From Tubulanus polymorphus (Eukaryota; Nemertea; Palaeonemertea; Tubulaniformes; Tubulanidae), in the NCBI RefSeq assembly GCF_964204645.1, contig NC_134026.1:20912650-20976649 (forward strand): 64,000 bases of DNA, read 5' to 3'. Shown here one piece after another: positions 1-13,000 of this stretch. A program made the position numbers and the translations under genes. Each line of letters starts with the position of its first letter. The stretch's first letter is position 1. The notes below the pieces were generated by a model. The model did not search any database. It had not been told where the DNA came from and saw only the letters and a list, made by a program, of their open reading frames with translations.

Positions 1-3000
1 GCGTCCATCTGTAAGTTCTCTTAGAAATCCTCAGTTATCGTTACATGTACATTTGTACTGGTAATCTTATCAATGATGTGGCATTATATGAATTAAAAAG
101 GCGGACCTGACTATATCTACTATTTGGGAATACTTAATACTAAGGGCTCAATTCTAAAATCATCAAAATATGGTTGAAATCAGAATAATTTCTAGTTCAT
201 TTTCCATTTAACTACTATTTTTGAGTTCAAATTGTGGTGAAAAGTACTACATATGGAGACACCAAAAAGGCAGAAACTCCATTGTTAAATCCTGGTTTAG
301 TGCAATGAAGTTCTTGCAGTTCTAGGTCATTTGAGTAATCTACTCAAGTTGGTGAATTCTCCAAATTTTTCAATTTGCCCAACAATGCACTGAGCATAAT
401 GTTGTGACATCCTCCAATATCCAACAACAGTTCCAAGATCGATCAAACATTTGTGTCAATATTTTGAATACCAGTAACTGTGGATATACAATCTTATCGG
501 TTGATTCCGATTGCTCAATACCGTATATGTTAGTTTAGGTCTTTGTTCAACTAGTCAAAAAACTGCCATGCATGCAGACCCGGTTAACTTTACGACCCAT
601 AGATTATGAGTCAGTTATGAGATTTTCCATCTGCAGGCTTGTAAGGCATTGTGAGAACCATTTTGGGACCAAATCAATGATTTTATAACAAAGTCCTCTG
701 ATGGATGAAAATCAAAAACATACTAGTACTTCTGTTACCTACGGGTTCTTATATCATTTCAGCTAATCCTGTTGGTATTCTGATTGCGAATATAGTATCA
801 CCTGTTATCGTAACATCAGTGAAAAATGTTCCGTTAATGGTAAGTGAATGTGAAAGATATACGTAGTACATGTTTAGGCAGAGTCAGAGGTTAAAGCCAT
901 TACTCTCATGAATCACTGGTTCCATAGGCCTATCCCGGTAGCAGCGGAGATTGGTCAATATTGTTGTATGCTGTCAATACAGATATCTCAAGCCTTAATG
1001 ATAGGGCCATGATAGTTGTTCATGAGTTGAGGAATTTAATGAAGTGACCAAAAATAGGTCATTTTATATCTTCTCAAGCCTATCAAACAACATGTCAGTA
1101 TGATCAAAAATACATCCTCTTTATGTATTTTTGGTATGATGCACTAAGTGAATTATTGTCTCTGTGTTACAGTTACAGATCTATACCGGTCCTACTGCTC
1201 TTGCTGCGGTTATGACCATTTTTGGCGTATGCAGTAGCGTGCCACCTACTCCACCTACAGCGAGTGCTGCTGAAATCTCTGAACCGTTTTTAAAAGGTCT
1301 CAAAAAGGTAACCTATGTGAATGCTCTTTCAAAACCAACCACATGATGTGATTGCAAATTAAGCTCTTGCAATTGAAAATTCTAGATCATTTTAGACCCC
1401 TGATCTGATAAAATTTTTTGGTCTCCAGATACCATTCTAACTTTCTACTACGATCCCTTTCGCGATACAAGCCTGGCTTCCGCGAATTTGAAATTTTGCT
1501 GTTAATCCACCATTTGATCCCAAATTGCGTTAGATTCTAACACACGCTTATCAGTTGCCCATCATCAAGTGAAGTTCATAGAATTAACCCTTTCAATGCA
1601 TCTACACTGCAGTGCGATAAATAAATCGGTGATGGACTTTGCTGGGACACCACATAGCGGTGTATTGATGTAATTAGTAATTAGTTTTTATCTCTATTGA
1701 GAAATGGTAGCACCTGTCAAATATAGTGAAATATTAGTAACTTCAATGATATACTGCACAGCAGTGTAGATGCACTGAAGCGGTATGCCCGTTATTCAAC
1801 ACACTTGGGTGGAATTTTTTGAAATTTTCGAATAATCTCCAGCACTTTCGGGTATCAATTAGTCAGCCCTGAGAGGGTTAAACACAAACCAGATAAATAC
1901 AATCGTAGTCAAATCCTACGGACTGTACTCTTATAACTGTATTTGTAGATCGTAAAAAATCGTCCATATTGGATAATATTTGTATGTTTCGGAATTGGTA
2001 TGGGACTGTTCACCACTATATCGACGTATATTGAACAGATACTGTGTCCAAGAGGATATTCTGATGTAAGTAATCATTATATGTTATACATAACTATTTT
2101 TTTAGTAATTTTTATTTATAGTGATAGAACTGATTCATATTTCGAGGAATTTGTTACAGAAATTCTCTGGATTGTGCGGGGCATTAATGGTTGGCTGCGG
2201 TATCCTCGGAGCCGGTTTAGCCGGTCTCATAGTCGACAAAACTAAGAAGTTCGAAGAAGTAGCAAAAATTGCGTTTCTTTTATCGGCTTTATCATCCATA
2301 GTATTTTCTGTGGTAGGTTCCATTATGGATTAGCAGCCTCATCTGTGCTATCGGTGATGAATATTAAGGTCAATTGTTAATCAAAAAATGGGTATATTTA
2401 TCAAGATAAATTACATGTATTTTGTAGCTTAGTACCTTCACTCATATTTTCAATAAGTAATACAAACTTTTCCATCACTTTTCTATCAGCTAGTCTTATT
2501 TTGTTTGCTTATTAGAAGGGCCAGAATAAGTTTATCCTATCTTTATTCTTGCTATGAACGGGTATCAGTAATCTACCTTTTCAGGCATATCATATTATTT
2601 TTCAGAATTGTCATAGGCTTTTGCTCTAGCAATTAAAATGGTTTCTCATAACCCTGCTCAGTCATGAATATATCCATATTTCATTTTCTGTATTTTAGAT
2701 TTCCAAATACAGAGACATGGATGTACTTATAGCTGCATCAATAAGTACCTTTGGATTCTTCGGGTTTGCCGTTTACCCGGTAGTCCTTGAATTGGGAGTT
2801 GAATGTACGTTTCCAATATCTGAAGGTACTAGTGGAGGCCTTATCAACATGTCTGGGTATGTATTGAAATTCAACACTCGGAAGTACATAGTAAATCCTG
2901 GTCAAAGATATAAAAGAAAAAGAGTTGGTTTTAGTAAAAATTGAATTAGCAACTTGACATTACAATGGAAAGAGGTGCACTACAACTGCCTCAAATACTG

Positions 3001-3846
3001 ATATGCTTATAAAATTTAAGCTCCTTTTTAGAATCATTAGCTTTGATATAATATTTGTGTTATGATAATGGTATATGTATTCTTTTAAGTGGATTTTCAT
3101 TCATTCATTGCGATAGTTTCTGATATATTTTCAATTCTTTCCGAAACCAATCCTGAACTGTGGAATGTCTCCTGAATTCTTTGACTCCATCCATCCAGTT
3201 TGGTAGCATGAATTGCTACATGTACAAATATTGGTCTGTAAAAAGTACATAAATATTTTGATTTTTGTAGACAAATAATAGGAGTCATAATAATGGTAGT
3301 AGTGGGAATAGTCACTCCAAAGCTTCCCGAATCGCAGAGGATTTATTCTTGTTTTACTGGTAAAAAGTCTATTGTACCATTAGATTTTACTTGTAAGTAT
3401 ATTTCCTTGGGAAGATTAGAGAAATTTTTATTCCAAGTCACTGTTCGTACAAGTTGGCCATACATATAATACGCGCGTTGATAATTGTGTATATAATGTA
3501 GCTGAGAATTGTGAGTTGGGTAAATAGATCTGAAAAATAATGGCTACATACGCGAGTGTCTTAGATGAAAATGCCTTTGATGTTTGTAAGGAACCATTCA
3601 TAGAGTACACTCGGGTCAATATGTAATGCTTTAGCCCTCGATCAAAATTGAATATTGAAAGTGTTTCTTTTTCTTTCAGATACAAACATTGGACTGTCTG
3701 TTTTAGCCGTATTTGGTGCTTGTGTTTTTACAATATTCTTTAAAACTATTTACCGGCGTTTGAGAGCTGAACAACAAGTTGCTGCTGATAAAATACTGGG
3801 CTATCCTGAACATGGAACAATTTATGGTCCCGTTAATTCTCGCTGA
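1..3846 (+). CDS. SLC49A3: SLC49A3 (MFSD7)-like major facilitator transporter, 3' part
   Basis: Partial gene; the 5' exons lie left of the window. Coding exons: <1-10, 763-839, 1173-1307, 1949-2065, 2160-2312, 2699-2856, 3271-3359, 3680-3846 (stop TGA 3844-3846), about 301 residues. All have AG/GT borders and phases that close; bases 1-10 end in one base of a Ser codon completed at 763. The peptide shows the FLVCR/SLC49 hallmarks: NPVGILIANIVSP, then SSVPPTPPTASAAE with EPFLKGLKK (the loop typical of MFSD7), CPRGYSD, FSGLCGALMVGCGILGAGL and a late helix EGTSGGLINMSGQIIGVIIM. Several hydrophobic segments fit the C-terminal half of a 12-helix MFS carrier in a membrane. Family members FLVCR1 and FLVCR2 carry heme or choline; the substrate of SLC49A3 is not settled, so none is assigned. 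Another SLC49 member is the main alternative. A TTAA-flanked MITE sits in the intron at 1584-1881. Confidence 0.88.
1584..1881. mobile_element. TTAA-flanked MITE (piggyBac-like), copy 1
   Basis: This 298-bp element has TTAA at both ends and inverted termini: TTAACCCTTTCAATGCATC on the left against CCCTGAGAGGGTTAA on the right. Inner inverted blocks CATCTACACTGCAGTG and CAGTGTAGATGCAC follow. TTAA duplication with CCCT termini is typical of piggyBac-type elements. It has no coding capacity and lies in a transporter intron. A related copy is at 54155-54449. Confidence 0.75.
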
Positions 3847-4408
3847 TACATTTTATCGTTTGATAATTTTCACTATGAATGTACCGGTACTTGTCTTACA
3901 ATCGAGACTCAAGATAAGACCAGGCTTACCGCTAGCTAGCTCATTAGAATTAGAAATATGTCATTAGATTCAGGCCATTTAGATTATTTCATTGTTGGCC
4001 AGGGCATATGGTACCATTGCAGAATGTAAAGTAGCTTATCCTAGCCTTAGCTTGGACTTATCTGTACTGTGAATCTGACCCCTTTTTCACAATCGAGATG
4101 TTGGACTTGATGGGACCAGCTTTCATTCTGACAACAGGACCAAGAAAACCTAGTCTAAACATGTAGTGAATGTGGGGAAGAGAGTGGCGTGAAGTTTGTT
4201 AACATTGTATCGATGGTGCTTGAATTTCTATGAATGAAATGCTGTATTTTTTATAGCGTTTATTAATATGATGACTTCCTGCTTAGATTTCATGTGTTTA
4301 GGATTATATAAAAACTACGCTATATGATTTACCTATATGAAGTCTTAAGGTGTGCTTACAAAAAATATGTCTGTAAGAATACTGGTTAGAATACCCATCG
4401 ACCTAATA

Positions 4409-4600
4409 CAGTGGTACCTTGGTAGAACGAACTTCGGGAGACCAGAAAATATGTTCGTTATAACGGATAGTTCATTGTATACCGATAGAACATTGTATAC
4501 AGTATGAAATGATTGAAATTTTCCTATTTGGGACAAAATTCTAGGTTTGTAATAACTGATAAATCGTTAAATCCGAGGACATTATAAGGAGGTTCCACTG
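4409..4600. mobile_element. MITE with CAGTG termini (pogo/Tc1-mariner-like)
   Basis: It begins CAGTGGTACCTTGG after TA and ends GGAGGTTCCACTG, with the internal words GTTCGTTATAACGG and TTCATTGTAT. Termini and the ATAACGAAC-type interior resemble pogo/Tigger-derived MITEs. The 3' TA is not preserved (CA). Confidence 0.6.
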
Positions 4601-4831
4601 CATGACTTATACGAATTTAGAATTGCGAGTACTGGGGGGACTATATTATGTCAAGTTTAGATCAAATGGGTGCTGGTATAGTTGTTGAACTCAAAATTCC
4701 AGTTTGTGTCGAGAAATTATGGGAGAATTGTTGATGCATATTCAGAATATGATCGCCAATGAATCATTAGTGTAGCCATGTCTTTGTACAACCATGTTTT
4801 AACTTAATTAAGTTAACTACTAACCTCGCAA

Positions 4832-4915
4832 AATAAACAAGAATTTTGTATTCAAGGATTAGATTGTATATATCTGTGTCTATGATGATAACATTTTATA
4901 CGTTGAGGTAATAAA
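4832..4915 (+). promoter_or_regulatory. Polyadenylation signals for the SLC49A3-like gene (candidates)
   Basis: AATAAA occurs at 4832-4837 and again at 4910-4915, about 1 kb downstream of the transporter stop codon on the same strand. Either could end the transcript. If so, the 3' UTR contains the MITE at 4409-4600. This rests on the motif and position only. Confidence 0.4.
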
Positions 4916-5195
4916 GTTGAAAGCTATATATTTATCTTATTTTACATAGTTATCTTGTAAACATTTCAGTTCAATGAGGGTTTTTTGCTGAAATAGATTC
5001 ATCAGTGCTTTAAGAACAGATATCCCTATTCTGCTTATGCAGGTATCAATCTGTAGTCTAAATACCTCTGTCGTCAAGACGATCAGCACTTGTTTTTAAT
5101 TATCGCCTGGTAATGTCTAATGTCTGGTGCTTGCAGTCCATGTCTGGAGCGAGGTTATGTTAAGCCTGATTAAGTGTATGGGATGGGGTTTGGGC

Positions 5196-5515
5196 ATCCT
5201 CTCACCGGCAAGGATTTGAACCAGATAGCATCAAAACTTGCTATGATACGAAACCCTAACCTGCAACAAAAGCCTGAGCGTGCAGCTTATATGGTGTCAT
5301 TATTAGCCAATCAGAAATCCTGTTTTGTTTTGGCGCACGTTTTTCATTTATAGTTCCTCCGTGAAATTACTTGGCGATTATATGAGCAATCTGATTGGTG
5401 CTGCAAGTTTTCGCGCAGCTAACCTGCGCATATACGTCCAGTGTGGCAGGGTTTCGCACCGTGGCCGAGTGTAGCGATGCCATCAGGTTCGAATCACTGC
5501 TGAGGGAGGATGAGG
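5196..5515. mobile_element. Foldback element with tRNA-like arms, copy 1
   Basis: The left arm (5196-5270) is an imperfect reverse complement of the right arm (5440-5515). The right arm on + reads GTGGCCGAGTGTAGCGATGC then CAGGTTCGAATCACTG, close to pol III A-box and B-box sequences of Leu/Ser-type tRNA genes. The copy at 39521-39845 has the same design, and 16910-17010 is one arm. Confidence 0.6.
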
Positions 5516-6388
5516 TTTTGGCAACAGATTGATCACTCCGTATACTTATGTTTGGTGTCGTCTGCACAGGAATACTTGAAATTCTACCAATTTGATGAAA
5601 ACCAAGAAAAAAAAAATTCTCGTAGATATTTTATCCTACAATGTATTCCAATTTTATTAATGAAATAGCGATGCATATTTTATACATTCTTTCGATTATA
5701 GAGACTCCCTCAATCCATTATTTTAGCTAATCAACCAACGCTTAGAAAAACTTTGAATAAACATAACTTTCCATTGGACAATAATAAATGAATTTGTTTA
5801 ACACATGGGTATACACACACACACTGAAGTGCCTGTGTTGATTTGTGTTCGACATCATTTGTCTACTGAAAACGTACACAATCATTGCATAAAATTGGTA
5901 ATGCAAAACACCGATTCCCTAAATACACTTATTGTGCACCGGTAGAACAGCGTAATGGCCACAAATATAAACAGCTAGACTTATAAACTAATAATACAGG
6001 TCCGATAGGATAGATACAATTTTCTGAGCTGGAATATTGTTTTTGCCGAACTTATCGAGTCATCAATTGATTTAATAGCTCAATAGGTGCGCTAGTTTAC
6101 TTACAAACTCTATATGAAGGGCTCGAAATTTCTTTAATAGGGGGAAAATACCGTTAGATCAACAACAAACGAATTGTTTAAAATGACAAAAAGAGAGAAC
6201 ATAAGGTGAATTCTACATGTATACATAAAGAGTACTAGGAGGTCAACTCTGCAGTAGTCGTAAGAATCATTGGAAATGTATGCATGGCTGCAGTGCCATC
6301 TTATTTCAACAAAATTTCAAATTTACATTCATGCGAAATTCCATCTGAAACTCCTTGCAGACTTCTGTAGAGTCAACGATCACTGATA

Positions 6389-6564
6389 CAGTAGAACTCG
6401 CTTAATTCAGATTTTTCAATCCGGATTTTCAGTTAATTCAGATGAAAAATTTAGTCCATTTCGCTTGGAACCATGACGTAAACTAATTATTCATAATTCA
6501 GATTTTACTTAATTCGGAGAAATCTGGGCAGGCCCTATTCATCCGAATGAAGTGAGTTCTATTG
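6389..6564. mobile_element. MITE with CAGTAGAACTC termini and TA duplication
   Basis: Left end TA-CAGTAGAACTCGCTTAATTC and right end GAATGAAGTGAGTTCTATTG-TA form inverted repeats of about 20 bp with a TA target duplication. AATTCAGAT recurs inside. It fits Tc1-mariner/pogo-derived MITEs; no coding potential. Confidence 0.7.
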
Positions 6565-6682
6565 TATTTTCTTTAATTCGATAGTAATCATTAATTGAAA
6601 TTATTCTAACAAATTATACACGGCACAGGAACCATATTCAGGACCATATTCAATTCTCGGAAATATCCTTACATCATGTTCG

Positions 6683-7680
6683 GTTGAATGGTGCCTAGTT
6701 TTTGTATACACCGAAATATAACTACATTATATTACATCGTACATCATACGTTCACATAAGGCTTTCCCCATTCGCTAAAAACCACACATGAATCATTTAA
6801 AAAAATTATACATCAATGGATGTTCTTTCTATGCAGAACATAAACATTCTAAAAAATCATTAGGTTTTATATCTTTTTTATATCGATTAAAAAAATGGCA
6901 CCGAAGGATTTTACTTTCACGTTTAGAGACCGATTTAGAGTGAACAAATAGAACCACTGGACAAAAAATATATAATTTTCAATTTTATTTCAATTTCTTT
7001 CGATAACAGAAACAAGTTCTGAACTTTGTTTCCCTCAAATTTAGACGCTTCGATTAAAATTGAGCCGCGCGTTGCTGAGACAGATTCGGCGAAAAATAGA
7101 TTTCTTTCCATGTGAACGCGCGTGCAAGCAGTACAGGTATTAGCGACTGTAATGGTTCAATGGTGTCTAGTTTTTGATTGCACCAAAATATAATCATATA
7201 TACATTGTACGCACATTTAAATATGGTTTTTCCCATCAAGTTGGTTACGAAAAGTGAAATGAACGGAAACATGCGCAATTTGTCAAAGACTACGCATGAA
7301 TCGTCCAAAAAAAATCATACATCCACCGATGTTCTTTCTGCGCAGAACACAAACATATTAATAATTTATTGGATTTTTAAATCTATTTCGTATCTATTAA
7401 AAGACAGTTATGGCACCGAAGAAGGATTTTACTTTCACATTACGAGACTGATTTTAGAGTGAATAAATAGAACCACTGGACAAAAACATAATTTCCAATA
7501 TTGAAAACCTATCGTTTAACGACAATAAAAACTAGTTTGTAACTTTTTTTGCTGGAATTGAGATGCATCGAGTAAAAACGAGCCACTGCATCTGAGATAT
7601 ACCGAGATAGATTCGACAAGAAATGATTTTCATCACGAGCACGTACATGCATATGGCACAGATATTGGGGACTGAAGCGA
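6683..7680. repeat. Diverged tandem duplication of a ~470-520-bp unit
   Basis: Unit 1 (about 6683-7150) and unit 2 (about 7154-7680) share ordered blocks: TTGAATGGTGCCTAGTTTTT / TTCAATGGTGTCTAGTTTTT; ATGTTCTTTCTATGCAGAAC / GATGTTCTTTCTGCGCAGAA; ATGGCACCGAA; GGATTTTACTTTCAC; ATAGAACCACTGGACAAAAA; and a GAGCCRC...GAGAYAGATTCG block. The copies differ by substitutions and small indels, so the event is old. The units may be 3' UTR of NDRG (minus strand), because they hold several TTTATT words, but this is inference. Confidence 0.8.
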
Positions 7681-8801
7681 CGAAATTAAGACAACCTACT
7701 ACGTGTGACCAGAGAGAGGGATACAATATTACATCGAAAAAGTTTAAGTTATCACGTCTACCCTGAGTTTATCCAGATAAACATGCAATACAGGTGTAGT
7801 ATTCGGTGAACATGTACACTGGAATTTTTCGCCGCGAAAGAGAAAAAGGCACGAAAAGTACGTAAAACATACCACTGATTAGTCGTAAAGAGATCAGATT
7901 ATCGTATTTGCGAGGGGTCGATCACGCGGCCAGGGCTAAAACACACAAGCAGCCTGGCGTCAGAGCAAATATCAACCAGATTTGTGTTGCCAGGGGCTAT
8001 CCATTTTCTATTTCGGAAATCCAAAATAGCTGTTTGCCTATTTTTAGATATCACATACATCAAAGCAACCGATACTTCATCCTCTTGAAACAAACGCGTG
8101 TACTAAGAAATGGACAACCCCTCAATACACAAATGAGACACTATGTCTTTATCATATGCATAAACATTGATTTTGCAATGTTTTACACAGTCTGCAGGTG
8201 CGGACATCTTTTTCGAATACCGAGGCGTATGCAGATATACACATATAACGATCGTTTGGTATTTGGTTTCGATTACACGTAACAATCGAGAGACTTTAGT
8301 CGGTTATGTCGGAGACTAACCACATACGATATGAAAAATTACAACATTCAAATGATCAGAAAAACACTATTCTCTCTCCCTTATTGCTCTAATATTTTTG
8401 TCTGAAGCGCCTAACTAAACAAATCCCGACGTTAACACCGCCGTTCGGGAATTTGCACGCGTGGAAGATGACTAACTACCTGAAAACGAATGACGTCGTT
8501 ACTTATATACCAATAATAACATCAGAAGTCGTTTTTCAACTACTATTACTATACAGAGAATGCGTGGAAAGTCCCGTAAACTGAATTCGGATCAATCGCT
8601 TAATTATGATGATATTACGATAGAAATTTCGTCATCGGAGTTCCATATGTGACGTTATAATTACGAATAGCTGCTATGTATATAGACACGAGAGAAATAA
8701 CGTTTAACAGATGCGTGCAATAAATTAATCGCTTGATTCAGGCTACATTACTAACATTGACCTCTTATTAGTTTATGTATCGTCATCTACGACGACTTGT
8801 C

Positions 8802-9000
8802 TAGGCCCGTAGCCAGGGGATAGGGGTGGATAATATCTATACAAAAACGTAAGGTTTTAACAAAGCAAAGTCATTTGCGATAATGATTATGTTTTGGTAC
8901 ATGCCTTTGGTGCTACATGAACTATATCTATCTAGAACGTACCAAAAACCCCGGCTTACGACCCACGGATTTTAAAGTAGGAATACCCTGGCTACGAGCT
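8802..9000. mobile_element. MITE with CCCGTAGCCAGGG termini
   Basis: Left end GGCCCGTAGCCAGGGG and right end ATACCCTGGCTACGAGC are inverted repeats around about 170 bp of non-coding sequence. The superfamily is unclear; no exact target duplication was seen. Confidence 0.6.
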
Positions 9001-10077
9001 CGCTTTCGTCTTCCTTCACTCTTATTTCGAAAAACTATTTACATGTTCTATAGTTGTTTATCGGCATCGAGATAGGAAGAGATAAAGCCAAACAACAGGG
9101 GAATGTTTAATGATCAACACCACACACTCCCTGATGATCTTAACATATAATATATTTTTCATACGTTAGTATGTGCAGAGCGCTGACGGATGCAGAGAGA
9201 TGATCGATATCTGTTATTATCTTTAATGGAACCACAGATGACTAGTTGGCGAATAGTCTACACATTGAGTAAATCATACGACAATATTTGTTGCCTGGTT
9301 AATTTTTCGTTTGTTGTTGATAACAACGCTTGAAATAAACTGTTTTGTTCATGTATCTTGGAAACCTTACAAAATACACTCTGCTGCATGCTTTTTCCGT
9401 GCGTAGTTTTCTTTTAAGTTAAAGAGAGAGAATGCACGCTCGTTGTTTATGTAATAACAATTCATATTCGTCTAATAATATATCCATCAAAAATTGGTAG
9501 ACTTTGTATTTTCATTTAGGAATGAATTTTTAAAACTCTGTTTCTTTTAGGCATATACCAAAGTTATATGGCACAAATTTTTCGTCGAAAATTTGTGCTC
9601 ATGTCGAAAATCCGACAGACAAAACTTCCATTTATCGTTTCAATCGTTTGTAAAAAATACGAATCAAACCAAGGTAAGTAAAACACTCTAAATATCTAAC
9701 ATATGAAACTGACGCCTACGTACATGTACATACAATTACTGAGGTATCATCAACATTATTTCTACTATAATCATATTATTATTATTATTATCGATTAAAA
9801 GTGGAAACCAGTTCGAATTAATCAAGTTCATCGAAAAGATAATAATAATATTAATAATAATAATGACAATATGTATTTTTTTTATCGATTTAGAAAAATT
9901 AAAGATATTTTATAATAAGTAATTATTAATATGTGCAAGTAAGAAGAAAATGATAGTTCGTTAATATTCTATTTCATATGATATAAACAAACATCGCAAA
10001 CAAATTCAACTCTTCAGGTATCCGGCGCGCGAAGTCAGTCATGCTTCGGCGCAGTGATGCGGCAACTCGTAGCGTTC

Positions 10078-13000
10078 TTAAGACGGAGGATTCGTGCTAA
10101 ACGACGATTTCCTAGCGGCCATCGAACAGAGCGAATCTGCGCCGCGCGGAAGATCGGCTTCTTCCATCGACATGCTGCGTCCACGCTGACCGACCGAGCT
10201 CTTTCTGGTGACATTGGTCATCGATACGTGACCCACTGAAAAATTTACAAAAAAATACTATCACAATCGGTTTTACCGTTTTATTTATGGGTAACTATTT
10301 TCACCGCACTTCCCCTCCTCCCTCGACGGGATCCTAAACTGATGGCATCATGAAAACTGGGTCTGGGTACGAAAGCCTGCCTTTCAAAGCCATAAGAACC
10401 CACTTCCGCAATTCTGGGTGCAATCCCAGTCATTGAAAGATGCTACTTCTTGGTATTGTGTTGGACCTCATTACAGTGAACTTCCTTATCATATCCATGA
10501 AAAGTTTTAGCATTTGGGTCAAAGTTTTTTCAGATGTGATACGCGAGTTCATAATAACGAGGTTTCGCTGTAACATGAAAGCATATCTATTCATTTGTGG
10601 TTCAAAGCAGATATGCACAGTTTACACATTGAACGATAATTCCAGAAGACTGCTCGTCCTTGTTACTAAATTTACGGAATTTCGCTTTTTGTTTCTCCGA
10701 CCTGTATAAGGCTGTTCAATTTGATCACATTCCGTAAATTGTGCAAACTGCCTCTCAAGTACTCAGACCCAAATCCGCACAGAGTTGTTGTTACTTAGAT
10801 TTTACTCAGAACGAAAGTCACTAGGTTTCTATGATCAAAGCCCACTAAAGAGTAAAATAATAAAGTAACGACAACTTATTAGGGTTCAAACACTCCGGAT
10901 AGAATATACATATACCCTTTGTAGATTTCTTTTCCGATCACCGTTTTACCAACAAACCCCGATGAAGATAGGAAGGACCGACACACTAGTAAGTCTCGAA
11001 TAAAAACGTTTTTCATTCGATCATGTATCGTTTGAAAAGGAACAAAACTGGAAGCACTACACTGATGCCGACTCGCGTGATTTAATCCAGTGCTACAGTC
11101 CACCTGCGAATACTAGCGAAATGACATTGTGACATTCTTTTAGAATGGGAGGGTGTTTCGATTTTTCTGTTTTTTCAAATCTGACAGCGGAGGGAGGGTG
11201 TTTGCGTAGTGCATAGCATCCGGATTAATGATACGATAAATATTCTGTACAATTAACTTAAGATATAGGATAAGTATCACATTCACAACATTTTCATAGA
11301 CACTTTTCGATATACTCGAGATTCGAGCCTCACTCATCAATCAGGAGGAATTCACAGCCCATCACCAAACTGTGACAAATACATACCAGTACCATGTACA
11401 TTTACATTTATTTATCATAACTATTTGTTTATTAAATATATTCACATTATCTTTACGTTAGTCATAATTGACTTCATATGAATATAAAATCATTATTACT
11501 ATCATTATTATTATTATTATCATTGGTATTATGCATATTACCATAAAACCATCTCATTGCTGGCTGGTAATGTAGTGACACTATATCATAACCAACATAT
11601 AACATCTAGGAAAATTGAATATAGACCTTTCCATAAAAAATAGTGGCCTCCTAGGCTATCTAAGATTCCTCTATCACATCACCATTACCAAGCCACCTAC
11701 TAGTACTAGTAATTCGATCGAGAACATGGTCATGAACAGATCCAATCACTAGTTGATGACATCATAGGGAGAGTGAGGAGGCAGCTATTTTTCATAGAAG
11801 GGTCCTTCCAGTGACATCTAAGAAGTTGGTTTATAGAATGAAAGTCTCACGTGAGTACCAGTCAACATTTCATTATCACATCCATTTGCCCATTTCCCCG
11901 AGCCAGAAGTGACCAAGCAAAAGATAGTGTACGGTGCTATAAGCGAAGGCTGTAAGCGAATGCAATTGCGGATTTCCTATAGCAAGCTGAATGCATGAAT
12001 TCTACTTATCATAATAGTTAGTCAGAGTTAGCGGTTGATCCGGAATTTCGAGTAAACGCAACAATCAGCAACAACGGCAATAAATCCATCTCGCGTAAAG
12101 TTTTTCCTTAAATCTGATTATGACCGTACAGCACGAGGCTGGCAAAGGCTTCTTTATCGTCTCTTAGCTTAGCCACAGACATCTCAGCTTAATCTAACAA
12201 TGCTTTAGGTTACATCAGACTAACGTTGCAAGTCTGAGATGTCTTACGAACCAATGATTGTGGATTGGGTCAGCGATAATAAAGGAAATACCAATCAGGC
12301 AGTTACAACCACTGGATTACTACTGGTATCTAACTGATGCAAGGTCTAACTTAAATTGCTTAATCCTAAGTCTTACTTTCTATCTATCTATCTATCTATC
12401 CAAAATGCAGTAGGAACAACCCAGAATTTACGCCGATCTGCCAGCATACCTTCGAGTAAAAATCATTTCGACGAGAAAACAAAAGCGAACTAAACAATAA
12501 ACGCTAAATATTCCAAACTGATTGTTGCATATATTTGCATAGCTAGCGCAGACAAACCACGTTTCGGACATTCGTTAACAATCTTTTTTCTCAAGAAGAA
12601 TTAATTAGGTTAATCAATATTACAGATATATATGTATTGATAGAACTTACTCAAATTAATCGATTTAGATCATCTAACGCATTAATGTTAAAACCGACAA
12701 AAATATTTTAGAATGAATCGTGTACTTTCCAAATACTTGTAATTTAATCACACAAACATTTTAAACCACTATTCTAGCTCAAATAAATCATTAACTTTCT
12801 AAAACATTTCATCATAGTACTATTATTTTTTTTAAACTACTACTTACGTCGTAATCGAAGTGTTTTCCTACAATTCCTACTACCGCTATCATATTTCTAG
12901 TTTCTCGGAAACTATATCTTTTGAAACATATATTATATTATTCGTAAACTTAATTAATCAAATCAATTTATTCTTGGAGCAGGACAACCTAGACCCTAAC

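Larger units (their letters stand above)
3847..10077. other. Intergenic region / possible 3' UTRs, no protein gene seen
   Basis: The left end is probably the transporter's 3' UTR (to about 4.93 kb) and the right end the NDRG 3' UTR on the minus strand. Where they end cannot be told. Open frames here are short, lack family resemblance and have no convincing splice pattern. Recognised contents are MITEs at 4409-4600, 6389-6564 and 8802-9000, the foldback element at 5196-5515, the tandem duplication at 6683-7680, and AAT/ATT-rich simple sequence near 9775-9870. Confidence 0.6.

Noticed and set aside
10054-10239. Plus-strand Arg-rich open frame
   Set aside because: It is the reverse of the terminal NDRG exon, which is supported by acceptor, phase and the NDRG-like Ser/Arg tail.
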